From assembly GCA_027067775.1 (NCBI GenBank), contig JAMOVK010000066.1, forward strand, positions 1 to 43,039: DNA of 43,039 bases, in the 5' to 3' direction. Position numbers and translations under genes: made by a program. The stretch's first letter is position 1. Every line of letters begins with the position of its first letter. This DNA is from Deltaproteobacteria bacterium (GTDB lineage: Bacteria > Desulfobacterota > Dissulfuribacteria > Dissulfuribacterales > QOAL01). Under the pieces are notes generated by a model that searched no databases, was not told the DNA's origin, and saw only the letters and a program-made list of their open reading frames with translations. Shown here one piece after another: positions 26,568-36,322 of the stretch.

Positions 26568-28322
26568 GTGATGAGCGAGCTGCCAAAGGAGCAAGATAAA
26601 AGGGACCCTGAAAGAGAAGCATGGCTTACCAATTTCTACACCGAAAATCATCTTGCCTATGAGGCGTATCCGCATGAGGTGGCCTCTCCTGAGCAGTTGA
26701 GGTTCATAGTCTATACAGAGCCTAATCAGCTCTACTATCCATGTTCGGACCGCACCTTCAATGCCATAATAAATAAGACCGACAGCGATTGGCTCATAAT
26801 GAACTACATGAAGGTGTGGGATAAGGTCAAGCCCCTTGTCACATCCATTATCGAAGACAGGTTCAAAAGGGATTTTCTGCTGAACCTGCTTCATATAAAG
26901 TTCAGGCATGACACAGCCTCCCTGGTGATGCTTCCATCCAGAATAGAAAAACGGCTCCTGCATATTTTCATTCGCGTAAGCGAGATAGACAGACCCCTTG
27001 CCCGTAAAAAGGAAGAGATGAACAAAAAGGTGAGCCAGCTTCTTGATTCACAGTCCTACAGGGATGCCATCAATGATAGAGAGGGCCTTTCCCTGGAGGC
27101 TGATTCACCGCTGGATGAGATTGGCCTGAGAATAAGTTTTCTAAAACTCCAAAGGCTTTTCAGCCTGGCGTTTAACCTGGAAAAGGTCATGGAGACAGAG
27201 GAGCTTACCAAGGAAAAACTCATGCACTTCATGTCCACAGAGGTAAAGGGTTCAGGCTGGGAGCATCTGGAAGAAACCCTGCGCACCTGGCACAAGGACC
27301 AGGAGTGGCATTACATTCTGTGGAAAAGCCCTCTGGCCGGTTCGATCTTGCTAGATCTTGAAATAATAAAGATACTTATCAGGTTTGGTGTAAAAGTTAT
27401 CATCTCTGTAAAACACGCCTTTTATTTTAATGAAATAACAATGGCGGATGTTATGGAAGACCCTTACCTTGCAGACAGGTTCAAGGTTGCAGAGATTGTT
27501 ACCGAACGCAACATTTCAAAAAACGCCCTTATTGACAAGCTCAAAAGTGACAAGACCATCTTTGTGATAGATGACGGGACCCAGGAGAGGTTCAATCCCC
27601 TCTTGACGTCTGTAACCTTTGCCAGGGCTTTCAAGGAGGCGGACGAGGTCCTTATTCGTTCTCCCAATGATGCCTGGTATATCTCCCGTTCAAGTTTCAG
27701 CTATACCAGAAACATGATGTTGAGAAATCTGGACGTTAACGATTATCTTGAGATTCAGTTCAAGCCCAAACATCCAAAGGCTGTCCGTTTTTCCGAGGCG
27801 GATCTTCGCGCCAAGGCCGAGGCCCTTATCTACCACCTGAAGATGGAGAAGAGAAAGGGCAAGACCATAATGTTTTACAGTGCCATTGTTGGCAGTATTC
27901 CAGGTCAGCTTGAAATGGCAAAGAAGATCCTTAAAGTATTTGTGAACTATCTGCGTCAGAAGCACAAGGATGTGGTCATAATAAATCCGGCTGAGCATTT
28001 TGAACCTGGCATGGATGCAGACGATCTCATGTACATGTGGGAGATTGTCCAGAGAAGCGGCCTTATAGATATATGGCGATTTCAGACCTATGAAGACATT
28101 GAAAAGGCCTTTGAGCTTATGGGAGAAAAGGTTCCTCCTGAATGGGTGGGCAAGGATGCAACCTATAGCACCGGTTGCACCAAGGAGATGCAGATTGCAA
28201 GAGAGGTGCAGAAGGAACATCCTGAAATGCAGATAATCGGCCCTCCCTGGGAAAAGTTTCTCAGGAGGAAGGAGTACGGGGTGGGAAAACTGTACGACAG
28301 AACATTAGGAGACATTTCGTAG
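26568..28322 (+). CDS. Conserved protein with degenerate DUF89/ARMT1-like domain
   Basis: A 584-residue cytoplasmic protein with no signal peptide or membrane helix. The central and later part follows the order of the DUF89 (ARMT1-like, metal-dependent phosphatase) fold: SPLAGSILLDLEIIKILI where DUF89 has its DNAGE motif, VKVIISVKHAFYFNEITMADV matching the 'KG..ILNDAT..D' strand, and FVIDDGTQERFNPLL with ADEVLIRSPND near the metal site. The key DN and GE residues are not kept, so catalysis by the known mechanism is doubtful. A C-terminal region (about 420-580) with ATYSTGCTKEMQIAREVQ is unassigned. It starts at GTG 26568 or ATG 26571, 5-8 nt after corA, and is followed by phoH. The domain call is tentative. 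Confidence 0.5.
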   Translation: MMSELPKEQDKRDPEREAWLTNFYTENHLAYEAYPHEVASPEQLRFIVYTEPNQLYYPCSDRTFNAIINKTDSDWLIMNYMKVWDKVKPLVTSIIEDRFKRDFLLNLLHIKFRHDTASLVMLPSRIEKRLLHIFIRVSEIDRPLARKKEEMNKKVSQLLDSQSYRDAINDREGLSLEADSPLDEIGLRISFLKLQRLFSLAFNLEKVMETEELTKEKLMHFMSTEVKGSGWEHLEETLRTWHKDQEWHYILWKSPLAGSILLDLEIIKILIRFGVKVIISVKHAFYFNEITMADVMEDPYLADRFKVAEIVTERNISKNALIDKLKSDKTIFVIDDGTQERFNPLLTSVTFARAFKEADEVLIRSPNDAWYISRSSFSYTRNMMLRNLDVNDYLEIQFKPKHPKAVRFSEADLRAKAEALIYHLKMEKRKGKTIMFYSAIVGSIPGQLEMAKKILKVFVNYLRQKHKDVVIINPAEHFEPGMDADDLMYMWEIVQRSGLIDIWRFQTYEDIEKAFELMGEKVPPEWVGKDATYSTGCTKEMQIAREVQKEHPEMQIIGPPWEKFLRRKEYGVGKLYDRTLGDIS

Positions 28323-28339
28323 TTTAAAAAACTTTCATT

Positions 28340-29311
28340 ATGGTCAGTACAAATCTGGATTTTGAAGACAACACCAAGGTTATTGATCTCTACGGTGAGC
28401 ATGGAAGCAACCTAAAGCTCATAGAAGACGCCCTTGGGGTGGATATCAGTACAAAGGGTAACCAGCTTACCATTACAGGAGATGCTGCAGGCATAGATCT
28501 GGCCCAGCGAGCATGCGTCCAGCTCTATAATCTGGTCCAGCAGGGCTATCCTCTGGAATCAAGGGACGTTGAGTTTGCAATAACTATACTCAGTGAAGAC
28601 CCGAAGGCAAAGATTGCAGACATATTTCTTGATAATCTGACAATCAAGTCGGGACGCAAGAAGATTTCTCCCAAAAGTCTTGCCCAGAAGTACTATGTTG
28701 AGGCCATCAGGAAAAACGACATCGTTTTTGGAATAGGGCCTGCGGGTACTGGCAAGACCTATCTGGCCATGGCAATGGCCATCTCTTTTCTGCTTAACGA
28801 TGAGATTTCTAGAATAATAATGGTGCGTCCTGCAGTTGAGGCTGGTGAAAGGCTTGGTTTTTTACCAGGGGACCTAGAGGAAAAGGTAAATCCCTATCTT
28901 CGTCCCCTATACGATGCCCTATACGACATGCTTCCATTTGATCGGGTGGCCCGTCTGCTTGAAAGGGGCATCATAGAGGTGGCCCCCCTGGCGTTTATGA
29001 GGGGACGGACTCTGAACGATGCATTCATTATCCTGGATGAGGCCCAGAACACCACCTCCAGCCAGATGAAGATGTTTCTTACCAGGATAGGCTTTGGTTC
29101 CAAGGCCGTGATAACCGGAGACATTACCCAGATAGACCTTGATGATAGGACCCAGTCTGGACTTGTTGAAGCAAAAAGATTGCTTAAGGATATCAAGGGG
29201 ATACGTTTTTGTGCCTTTTCAAAAAAGGATGTTGTTAGACATCCTCTGGTTAAAAGGATTATCCAGGCTTACGAGGAAAAGGAAGAAAGAAAGAAGCAAA
29301 GGCTTCCCTAG
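28340..29311 (+). CDS. phoH: PhoH-like ATPase
   Basis: A 323-residue protein with an N-terminal KH-like nucleic-acid-binding region (GEHGSNLKLIEDALGVDI, residues about 14-80) and a PhoH P-loop ATPase domain. Walker A is GPAGTGKTYLAM near residue 133, then IIMVRPAVEAGERLGFLPGD, and Walker B is AFIILDEAQNTT. PhoH proteins act in RNA metabolism and ribosome maturation, and are very often next to ybeY, as here (3 nt apart). The ribosome site before ATG 28340 is weak. Domain order and length are ordinary. Confidence 0.95.
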   Translation: MVSTNLDFEDNTKVIDLYGEHGSNLKLIEDALGVDISTKGNQLTITGDAAGIDLAQRACVQLYNLVQQGYPLESRDVEFAITILSEDPKAKIADIFLDNLTIKSGRKKISPKSLAQKYYVEAIRKNDIVFGIGPAGTGKTYLAMAMAISFLLNDEISRIIMVRPAVEAGERLGFLPGDLEEKVNPYLRPLYDALYDMLPFDRVARLLERGIIEVAPLAFMRGRTLNDAFIILDEAQNTTSSQMKMFLTRIGFGSKAVITGDITQIDLDDRTQSGLVEAKRLLKDIKGIRFCAFSKKDVVRHPLVKRIIQAYEEKEERKKQRLP

Positions 29312-29314
29312 ATC

Positions 29315-30451
29315 ATGCCTGCTAACATACTTGTTGATTATACACGGCCTTTCAGTACGCTTTGGCTAAAGAGATGTGCAGATAACCTTCTGAGGGCAAG
29401 AGGCCTTCAGCAGAAGGAATTAAACGTTCTTTTAACTGACAATCCAACAATAGAGCAGTTCAACAGAAGGTGGTTCAACAGACCCTGGCCCACCAATGTC
29501 ATTTCATTTCCCATGGATGACATGGACTGTCTTGGGGATGTGGTTATTTCCATAGACAGGGCAAGAGAAGAGGCGCAACAGGGTTTGACTACCTTGTCGA
29601 ACCGGTTGGTTGAGTTGCTTGTTCATGGCTTTGTTCATCTGCTAGGTGAGGATCATGAGCGTGGTCCGGAAGATGCTCTCAGAATGGGGCATATGGAGTT
29701 TGAACTCAAAAAGACCCTTTTCAGGAGGAATATTATGGCTGATCTTTGCATAAATGTGGATCATGTGGCAACAATTCGTCAGGCAAGAGGCGGGGTTGAG
29801 CCAGAACCTGTGGTTGCTGCCGGGATGGTTGAGCTTGCAGGGGCGGACGGCGTTGTGGTCCATCTGAGGGAGGACAGACGGCATATACAGGACAGAGACG
29901 TACGTCTTATCAAGGAGATAGTGCAGACAAGACTGACCCTTGAGATGGCTGCAACTGACGAGATGATATCCATTGCCTCGGATATAAGGCCAGACATAGT
30001 AACCCTTGTGCCTGAAAAGAGGCAGGAGCTGACTACCGAAGGAGGGCTTGATGTTGCAGGCCTTGAAAGGTCTGTTACCGATGCGGTTTCCAGGCTTCAT
30101 GATGCAGGTATTCCGGTAAGCCTTTTTATTGATGCGGAAAAGGAACAGATAGAGGCAGCAAAAAGGACAGGGGCCGAGTGTATAGAGATCCATACAGGCC
30201 GTTATGCAGATGCGAGGGATGAAAAGACCCGGGATAGAGAATTTGACAAGATCGCAGAGATGGCCAGGCTTGCCACAGATCTAGGTTTGAGAGTTCATGC
30301 AGGGCACGGACTTAACTATCAGAACACGGGAAGGCTTGCAGCGGTAAGCGAAATAGTGGAGTTCAGTATCGGGCACTCTGTCATTTCGCGTTCTGTATTC
30401 GTAGGGCTTGAACGGGCAGTAAAGGAGATGCTTTCCATCATAAAGGGTTAA
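29315..30451 (+). CDS. ybeY-pdxJ: In-frame fusion of rRNA maturation RNase YbeY and pyridoxine 5'-phosphate synthase PdxJ
   Basis: One open frame of 378 residues. Residues 1-140 are YbeY, a zinc-dependent endoribonuclease of 16S rRNA processing: TNVISFPMDD, LGDVVIS, and the zinc-binding HGFVHLLGEDHE. Residues 141-378 are PdxJ, which condenses aminoacetone phosphate and deoxyxylulose phosphate in vitamin B6 synthesis: CINVDHVATIRQARGG, GADGVVVHLREDRRHI, TLVPEKRQELTTEGGLD, ECIEIHTGRYA and VHAGHGLNYQN. There is no stop between them, but ATG 29735 has AGGAGG in front, so PdxJ may also be made alone. YbeY is short, with little sequence after its zinc site. The whole follows phoH by 3 nt. Confidence 0.88.
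   Translation: MPANILVDYTRPFSTLWLKRCADNLLRARGLQQKELNVLLTDNPTIEQFNRRWFNRPWPTNVISFPMDDMDCLGDVVISIDRAREEAQQGLTTLSNRLVELLVHGFVHLLGEDHERGPEDALRMGHMEFELKKTLFRRNIMADLCINVDHVATIRQARGGVEPEPVVAAGMVELAGADGVVVHLREDRRHIQDRDVRLIKEIVQTRLTLEMAATDEMISIASDIRPDIVTLVPEKRQELTTEGGLDVAGLERSVTDAVSRLHDAGIPVSLFIDAEKEQIEAAKRTGAECIEIHTGRYADARDEKTRDREFDKIAEMARLATDLGLRVHAGHGLNYQNTGRLAAVSEIVEFSIGHSVISRSVFVGLERAVKEMLSIIKG
29723..29737 (+). promoter_or_regulatory. Internal ribosome binding site and ATG for PdxJ inside the fused frame
   Basis: AGGAGG at 29723-29728, a 6-nt spacer and ATG at 29735 sit exactly where PdxJ homologues begin (MADLCINVDHV). This is a better ribosome site than that of the ybeY start and argues for independent PdxJ synthesis. 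Confidence 0.75.
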
Positions 30452-30599
30452 GTTTCTTTCTTGTAGGGCGTGGCAGCGTAGCCTCTTTAGGGCGAAGTGT
30501 CATGGGGCTGTATCTTGTTTTGTTGAATTGGTTTTTAATTCTGCGCATATCTTGTATAATTACGAAAACTTATTTCTTTTTTCATAAAGAAGACAGAGT

Positions 30600-31040
30600 A
30601 TGCATAAAGAGAAGAAAGAAACCCTATGTAGATTTGGTGTGTCAATCCCCAAGTCCCTCATTCAGGCCTTTGATGATTACATCAAGATGCGTGCCTACAA
30701 GAACCGGTCCGAGGCCATCCGGGACCTTATTAGGGAAAAACTTGTTGAACAGGAGTGGGAGGCGGATGCACAGGATAAGGAGGTGGTGGGAACCATTACC
30801 TATGTGTTTGATCATCATAAAAGGGAACTGGTTGATTCCATTATTCGAATCCAGCATCAGTTTGCAGACCATGTAATAGCCTCCCAGCATGTGCACCTTG
30901 ACCATGACAACTGTCTTGAAGTAGCGATAGTCAAGGGAAAACCTAGTACTCTCAGGGGTGTAGCCTACAAGTTAAAGGCGCTCAAAGGCGTAAAACACTG
31001 CCGTTTTACAATGACGACTACAGGTTCTTCTTTAAGGTAA
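30600..31040 (+). CDS. nikR: Nickel-responsive transcriptional regulator NikR
   Basis: A 146-residue regulator: an N-terminal ribbon-helix-helix (RFGVSIPKSLIQAFDDYI, then NRSEAIRDLIREKL) and a C-terminal ACT-like nickel-binding domain. The nickel ligands match E. coli NikR with a constant +10 offset: H86, H97, H99 and C105 correspond to H76, H87, H89 and C95. It therefore should sense Ni(II), and likely represses nickel uptake or tunes nickel-enzyme supply, which makes sense in a genome with CODH, ACS and probably hydrogenases. It stands alone, about 150 nt after pdxJ, with a TATAAT at 30555-30560 but no clear -35. A CATA...TATG inverted pair (30584-30601) lies just before the start and might be an autoregulatory site. 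No nickel transporter is adjacent. Confidence 0.93.
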   Translation: MHKEKKETLCRFGVSIPKSLIQAFDDYIKMRAYKNRSEAIRDLIREKLVEQEWEADAQDKEVVGTITYVFDHHKRELVDSIIRIQHQFADHVIASQHVHLDHDNCLEVAIVKGKPSTLRGVAYKLKALKGVKHCRFTMTTTGSSLR

Positions 31041-31082
31041 TTTATAAAAGACTGCTAAAATTGAGCTTATCAGGAGTGATAG

Positions 31083-33539
31083 ATGGCTGAACAGCAACAA
31101 CTGTTTAAAGAAAAGGTGGATGTTTGTGACATATCCAAAGAGCTGAAGAGATCCTATCTAGATTACGCCATGAGCGTGATTATCGGCAGGGCCTTGCCAG
31201 ACGTGCGTGATGGGCTAAAGCCTGTTCATAGACGCATACTTTATGCCATGCACGAACTCGGAAATTCTTACAACAGGCCATATAAAAAGTCAGCGCGTAT
31301 TGTTGGTGATGTTATCGGTAAGTATCATCCCCATGGAGACGCTGCTGTTTATGACGCAATTGTCCGCATGGCCCAGGATTTTTCCATGGGCTATCCTCTC
31401 ATTGATGGCCAGGGTAATTTCGGCTCTATAGATGGGGATTCTCCCGCTGCCATGCGTTATACCGAGGTGCGCCTTACCAAGCTTGCCCATGAGCTTTTGC
31501 AGGATCTTGACAAGGAAACCGTGGATTTTGTTCCAAACTATGACAATTCCCTGCTTGAGCCTACTGTTTTGCCTGCCAAGATTCCAAATCTTCTCATAAA
31601 CGGTTCATCTGGCATAGCCGTTGGCATGGCTACCAACATTCCGCCACACAACCTGGGTGAAGTGATAAATGCGCTGATAGCCCTGATCAAGAACCCAAAT
31701 CTGACAGTGGCAGATCTAATGGAATATGTAGAAGGGCCTGATTTCCCAACAGGGGCATACATAACAGGGCGCAAGGGAATCAAGGAGGCCTATGAGACTG
31801 GCAGGGGAATAGTCAGGATGAGGGCCCGGGCCACAATAGAACAGGTTGCAAAGGGAAACAAGGAGCAGATTGTGGTTACCGAGATTCCCTATCAGGTTAA
31901 CAAGGCAAGGCTGGTAGAAAAGATAGCCGCCTTGGTCAGGGACAAGAAGGTAGAGGGTATCCATTCTGTCAGAGACGAGTCTGACAGAAGAGGTATGCGC
32001 ATTGTTGTTGAGCTGAAAAGAGACGGTGTTGCCCAGGTGGTTCTTAATCATCTCTATAAGCACACTGCCATGGAGACAAGCTTTGGCATCATCCTTCTTG
32101 CCATTGTCAATGGCAAACCGGAGCTTCTAAACCTTAAGGAACTCCTGACCCACTTTATAGAGCACAGAAAGACCATAATAATCAGGCGAACCACTTATCT
32201 TCTGAGAAAGGCCAGAGAAAGGGCACATATACTGGAGGGCCTGAAAATAGCCATTGACAACCTGGATGACGTTGTGGCCCTGATTAGGGCATCAAAGACG
32301 CCTCAAGAGGCCAAGAATGGATTGATTGACCGGTTTGATCTTAGTCCAATCCAGGCCCAGGCTATTTTGGATATGCGTCTGCAAAGGCTGACAGGGCTTG
32401 AGCTTGAAAAGATCCTGGAAGAGTACAAAAAGGTTCTTGCCGAGATAAAGGATTATGAGGATATCCTGGCAAAGGAACAGAGAGTGCTTGATATCATTCA
32501 TGATGAGCTGACAACTATAAAAGAAGAGTATGCCATTCCCAGAAGGTCCGAAATTATAGGTGAGCCCAAGGAGATACGAATAGAGGATCTTATTGCTGAA
32601 GAAGACATGGTGGTAACCCTTTCCCACAGGGGTTACATCAAAAGAAATCCTCTCAGCCTCTATCGAAGCCAGAAGCGAGGAGGCAAGGGTGTCATAGGTC
32701 TTTCGTCTAAGCAGGAGGACTTTGTAGAAAGGCTCTTTGTGGCCTCAACCCACGACTATTTTTTGTGCTTTAGCAATCTTGGCAGGATCTACTGGTTAAA
32801 GGTCCATCAGATTCCTGAAGCAGCACGTACGTCTAGAGGCAAGGCCCTGGTTAATCTCCTTCCGATAGATAAAAAGGCTAACGAGTATATAGCTGCAGTG
32901 GTTCCGGTCAGGGAGTTTGAAGAGGGCAAGTTTATCGTTATGGCCACAAAGACCGGGATTGTCAAGAAGACGCCCTTGAAAGATTTTTCCCATCCAAGGC
33001 CTTCAGGCATTATAGCTGCTACGATAAAGGAGGGTGACGAGCTGGTTACAGCCTCTCTTACCGATGGTAACGCAGAGGTCTTTCTGGCAACGAAAAACGG
33101 CTTCAGCATACGTTTCTCAGAAGGCGACATACGTCCCATGGGCAGACAGGCAGCAGGTGTGATAGGTATCAGGCTGAAGGGAGATGACCAGGTAGTTGCC
33201 ATGGTAATTATAACCGATGAGCACGGGCACATTCTGACGGCTACTGAAAACGGTTTTGGTAAAAGGACTCCCATTTCAGAATACAGGCTCCAGTCAAGGG
33301 GTGGAAAGGGAATTATCAATATAAAGGTGTCCGAGAAGATAGGCCATGTGGTAGGCTCGGTTCTGGTATATGAAAATGACGAGATCATGCTGGTGGGAGC
33401 AAGTGGAAACATTATAAGAATGAGTGTGAAAGACATAAGGATAACAGGCCGTGCCGCCCAGGGTGTCAAGCTGATCCGCCTTGCCAAAGGAGACAAGCTT
33501 GCCGCAATTGCAAAACTTGGTATAAACGAACAGCAATGA
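31083..33539 (+). CDS. gyrA: DNA gyrase subunit A
   Basis: An 818-residue type IIA topoisomerase subunit that breaks and rejoins DNA. The catalytic tyrosine is Y126 in [10 protein letters not shown]. The quinolone-resistance region reads [17 protein letters not shown], with Ala87 where E. coli has Ser83; the following Asp91 is kept. The GyrA box, KRGGKG near residue 531, marks this as gyrase and not topoisomerase IV, and the C-terminal beta-pinwheel repeats are present. AGGAG precedes the ATG. The stop overlaps the start of gpsA (ATGA at 33536), so the two are coupled. gyrB is not in the window. Confidence 0.96.
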   Translation: MAEQQQLFKEKVDVCDISKELKRSYLDYAMSVIIGRALPDVRDGLKPVHRRILYAMHELGNSYNRPYKKSARIVGDVIGKYHPHGDAAVYDAIVRMAQDFSMGYPLIDGQGNFGSIDGDSPAAMRYTEVRLTKLAHELLQDLDKETVDFVPNYDNSLLEPTVLPAKIPNLLINGSSGIAVGMATNIPPHNLGEVINALIALIKNPNLTVADLMEYVEGPDFPTGAYITGRKGIKEAYETGRGIVRMRARATIEQVAKGNKEQIVVTEIPYQVNKARLVEKIAALVRDKKVEGIHSVRDESDRRGMRIVVELKRDGVAQVVLNHLYKHTAMETSFGIILLAIVNGKPELLNLKELLTHFIEHRKTIIIRRTTYLLRKARERAHILEGLKIAIDNLDDVVALIRASKTPQEAKNGLIDRFDLSPIQAQAILDMRLQRLTGLELEKILEEYKKVLAEIKDYEDILAKEQRVLDIIHDELTTIKEEYAIPRRSEIIGEPKEIRIEDLIAEEDMVVTLSHRGYIKRNPLSLYRSQKRGGKGVIGLSSKQEDFVERLFVASTHDYFLCFSNLGRIYWLKVHQIPEAARTSRGKALVNLLPIDKKANEYIAAVVPVREFEEGKFIVMATKTGIVKKTPLKDFSHPRPSGIIAATIKEGDELVTASLTDGNAEVFLATKNGFSIRFSEGDIRPMGRQAAGVIGIRLKGDDQVVAMVIITDEHGHILTATENGFGKRTPISEYRLQSRGGKGIINIKVSEKIGHVVGSVLVYENDEIMLVGASGNIIRMSVKDIRITGRAAQGVKLIRLAKGDKLAAIAKLGINEQQ

Positions 33540-34558
33540 AAAGCGCAGCGGTTCTTGGAGGAGGAAGCTGGGGAACCGCCCTGGCAAAACTCCTGTCAGA
33601 AAAGGGCATAGACACGGCCCTCTGGGTAAGAAACGATTCCCTTGCCAAGGAGATTCGTGCCAAGGGCGAAAACAAGAGATATCTTCCAGGTTTTAGGCTT
33701 CCTGAAGACCTTGTGATTACCTCAGACATTGCTGAAGTGTTGTCCAGAGGAGAGGTCATTCTTTTTGTTGTTCCTTCTCATGCGATGCGACAGACAGCCG
33801 AGCTGGTAGCCCGGCAGCTTCCTTCTGTCCCAGGTCCATCTGCCATTGTTTCGTGTGCAAAGGGCATAGAGAATGAGAGCCTTATGACCATGACCGAGGT
33901 CTTTCAGGAAATTTTCCCTCCACAGATGGCCTCTGGCATATCTGTACTTTCAGGGCCAAGCTTTGCCAAAGAGGTGGCCCAGGGTATGCCAACAGCCGTT
34001 ACCATTGCTGCATATAGCGAGGAGAAGGCCAAGGGGCTTCAAGACTTTTTTTCCACGGATTTTTTAAGGGTCTACACAACCCAGGACGTAATTGGCGTTC
34101 AGCTAGGCGGGGCAGTGAAAAATGTGCTCGCCATAGCAGCCGGCATTTCAGACGGTCTGGGCTTTGGCACCAATACACGGGCTGCCCTCATCACAAGAGG
34201 GCTTGCCGAGATGTCGCGGCTTGGACTAAAGCTTGGAGCAAACCCCCTTACCTTTGCAGGTCTGGCTGGTCTTGGGGATTTGGTGCTCACCTGCACCGGG
34301 GATCTATCCAGGAATCGGCAGGTTGGGCTTAAACTTGGTGCAGGAAAGAGCATGGATGAGATTCTAGATTCCATGAACATGGTGGCCGAGGGAGTAAAGA
34401 CGTCCAAGTCGCTATACATGCTTGCACAGCGGCACCAGGTGGATATGCCCATAGTGGAGCATGTTTACAAGGTGATTTATGAGGGAATGAGTCCGGCAGA
34501 GGCAGTCCGAGGCCTCCTTGACAGGCCCCAAAAATATGAACTTTATGGAGTTCATTAG
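33536..34558 (+). CDS. gpsA: NAD(P)H-dependent glycerol-3-phosphate dehydrogenase
   Basis: A 340-residue enzyme reducing dihydroxyacetone phosphate to sn-glycerol 3-phosphate for phospholipid synthesis. The Rossmann motif [15 protein letters not shown] is at the N-terminus, followed by [22 protein letters not shown], the catalytic-lysine segment [14 protein letters not shown], and [23 protein letters not shown]. It overlaps gyrA by 4 nt and is followed after 5 nt by a UPF0280 gene, so the run gyrA-gpsA-UPF0280 is a probable operon. Confidence 0.96.
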   Translation: MKSAAVLGGGSWGTALAKLLSEKGIDTALWVRNDSLAKEIRAKGENKRYLPGFRLPEDLVITSDIAEVLSRGEVILFVVPSHAMRQTAELVARQLPSVPGPSAIVSCAKGIENESLMTMTEVFQEIFPPQMASGISVLSGPSFAKEVAQGMPTAVTIAAYSEEKAKGLQDFFSTDFLRVYTTQDVIGVQLGGAVKNVLAIAAGISDGLGFGTNTRAALITRGLAEMSRLGLKLGANPLTFAGLAGLGDLVLTCTGDLSRNRQVGLKLGAGKSMDEILDSMNMVAEGVKTSKSLYMLAQRHQVDMPIVEHVYKVIYEGMSPAEAVRGLLDRPQKYELYGVH

Positions 34559-34563
34559 ACAGT

Positions 34564-35289
34564 ATGGGAGAGGTTCGGTCATACCGGGCGCTCATGCAGA
34601 GAAAGGGCCTGGTTTCCTTTTGTGTAAGACACAAGGAGACTGATCTATACATCCAGGCAGAGCAGGATTTTTCGAATCAGGTATCTGCCTGGGTAGTTGA
34701 GGCAAGGGGAGCCATTGAAGGGTACGCACGCGACAATCCCGGTTTCCTAGAGTCATATTCTCCCATTCCAAAAGACCCTTTTGCCCCTGAAATCGTTAAG
34801 GAAATGCTGGAGGCCGGTTCCAAGGCGGGTGTAGGCCCCATGGCCGCTGTTGCTGGTGCAATTGCCGAATACGTAGGCAAGCGTCTGGTTGTATGCAGCA
34901 GAGGTGAGGTTATTGTGGAAAATGGTGGGGATACCTTTTTAAACCTTTCCTCTGAATGTGTGATTGGCATCCATGCAGGGGATTCTGTCTTGTCTGGGCG
35001 CATTGGAATAAGGATTGATGCAGGGCCAAGTCCCTTGGGTGTATGTACTTCATCGGGAACCATTGGACATTCAAAGAGTTTTGGCAGGGCGGATGCCGTG
35101 ACTGTGGTGAGCCAGAGTTGTGCCCTTGCCGATGCGGCAGCCACTGCGGCAGGAAACCTCGTTAAGAAAAAGGCAGACATCCAGACTGCCCTTGATTTTC
35201 TAAAAGAAATTGAAGGAGTCTTGGGGGCGGTAATAGTAAAACAAGACGTAATTGGTGCCTTTGGGCAACTGGAGCTAGTGGCCCTTTAG
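34564..35289 (+). CDS. UPF0280 family protein (ApbE-like fold)
   Basis: A 241-residue conserved protein of uncharacterised function. It has the family pattern YR..M....LVSF.V...ETDL.I at the N-terminus, GVGPMAAVAGAIAEYVG near residue 94, VENGGDTFLN, and GVCTSSGTIGHSKSFGRADAVTVVS, the last recalling ApbE-type flavin transferases and their relatives. No signal peptide is visible. It lies 5 nt after gpsA and 25 nt before a metallo-hydrolase gene. The family is frequent in methanogens and sulfate reducers, but its substrate is unknown. Confidence 0.85.
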   Translation: MGEVRSYRALMQRKGLVSFCVRHKETDLYIQAEQDFSNQVSAWVVEARGAIEGYARDNPGFLESYSPIPKDPFAPEIVKEMLEAGSKAGVGPMAAVAGAIAEYVGKRLVVCSRGEVIVENGGDTFLNLSSECVIGIHAGDSVLSGRIGIRIDAGPSPLGVCTSSGTIGHSKSFGRADAVTVVSQSCALADAAATAAGNLVKKKADIQTALDFLKEIEGVLGAVIVKQDVIGAFGQLELVAL

Positions 35290-35314
35290 CAAGGGCTGTG
35301 GGGAGGAGTCCTAA

Positions 35315-36097
35315 ATGGTTGCAGATTACATGGAGGTGGTAACTATCGGTACTGGTACCTGTGTTCCTTCGGTTCGAAGGGCAGGTCCATGCCAACTGTT
35401 GAAGGCCTGGGGTTACAACATCGTTATCGACATGGCAGCAGGGTCATTGAGGAGGCTGGTGCGGGCAGGTGTGTCACAGTCTGACATAGACCTGATACTT
35501 TTCACCCACTTTCACCCTGATCATACCGGGGAGTTGCTTCCATTCATATTTGCCTCGAAGTATGGCCCTGGATTCAATCGAAAGCGGCCGGTGCTCATTT
35601 GGGGGCCAGAGGGGCTTGGTGGACTTTTGAAGGGCCTTGTTGAGGCATGGGGGCACTGGGCTGAGCCAGAGCCTGAAAAGATAGTCTTCGAGGAGATTCC
35701 TGTCGGTTTGATGACGAACCAGCAGTTTCCCCCCTTTTTCATCAAGACGGCTCATACCCAGCACACCCCTTACAGCCTCGCCTATCGGATAGAAGGGCCA
35801 GATGGAACCTCTGTGGTCTTTTCCGGCGATACGGATTTTTGTGATGAACTCATTGAGCTTTCGAAACAGGCAGACCTCCTGGTGCTTGAGTGTGCAGCTC
35901 CAGAGGGGAAAAAGGTGGAAGGGCATATGACACCTTCAGAGGCTGGCAGGCTGGCCGCTGCCGCGCAAGTCAAAAGGCTTGTGCTCACCCATTTTTATCC
36001 GGAATGCGATAAAAGTGACCTCCTTGGGCCATGCAGGGAATATTTCAAGGGGCCGGTGATTTTGGCCGAAGACATGATGCGAGTGGTGGTGGTCTAG
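35315..36097 (+). CDS. Metallo-beta-lactamase fold hydrolase (ribonuclease Z-like)
   Basis: A 260-residue hydrolase. The zinc motif THFHPDHTGE lies near residue 63, with a further His in TAHTQHTPYSLAYRI, the metal-bridging Asp in FSGDTDFCDEL, and a last His in LTHFYPE. This layout matches the RNase Z / ElaC branch of the superfamily, though the tRNA-binding exosite arm of true RNase Z is not apparent. GGAGGAG stands before ATG 35315. A tRNA gene begins 72 nt downstream, but this is probably coincidence. The substrate is not determined. Confidence 0.82.
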   Translation: MVADYMEVVTIGTGTCVPSVRRAGPCQLLKAWGYNIVIDMAAGSLRRLVRAGVSQSDIDLILFTHFHPDHTGELLPFIFASKYGPGFNRKRPVLIWGPEGLGGLLKGLVEAWGHWAEPEPEKIVFEEIPVGLMTNQQFPPFFIKTAHTQHTPYSLAYRIEGPDGTSVVFSGDTDFCDELIELSKQADLLVLECAAPEGKKVEGHMTPSEAGRLAAAAQVKRLVLTHFYPECDKSDLLGPCREYFKGPVILAEDMMRVVVV

Positions 36098-36124
36098 GAG
36101 GGTTTGGTTCCAGACTTGCCGTGC

Positions 36125-36154
36125 TTGACCTTTCAGGGATATTTGTGCTAATAA
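36125..36154 (+). promoter_or_regulatory. Promoter of the tRNA-Thr gene
   Basis: TTGACC at 36125-36130 and TAATAA at 36149-36154 are 18 nt apart and end 15 nt before the tRNA, a good sigma-70-type pair for a single tRNA gene. Confidence 0.6.
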
Positions 36155-36169
36155 AGGCGAGATGTGGAT

Positions 36170-36245
36170 GCCGGCATAGCTCAGCTGGTAGAGCAGCTGA
36201 TTCGTAATCAGCAGGTCGCCGGTTCAAGTCCGGCTGCCGGCTCCA
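36170..36245 (+). tRNA. tRNA-Thr (anticodon CGT), CCA encoded
   Basis: A complete 76-nt cloverleaf. The acceptor stem GCCGGCA pairs with TGCCGGC; the D-arm is GCTC...GAGC; the anticodon arm GCTGA-TTCGTAA-TCAGC gives anticodon CGT (reads ACG, Thr); the T-arm is GCCGG-TTCAAGT-CCGGC. The discriminator is T and the 3' CCA is in the genome at 36243-36245. No integrase gene or duplicated 3' tRNA end is seen nearby. Confidence 0.97.
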
Positions 36246-36322
36246 TCGATTTCAGTAGGCCAAGAGATTTTAGGCCCTTCCTTTTTGACCGGGTTCTAGC
36301 TCCGTTCAATTACATTTAACCT

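Noticed and set aside
36170-36300. A genomic island or att site at the tRNA-Thr gene
   Set aside because: No repeat of the tRNA 3' end, integrase or transposase is seen in the window, and downstream genes look chromosomal.
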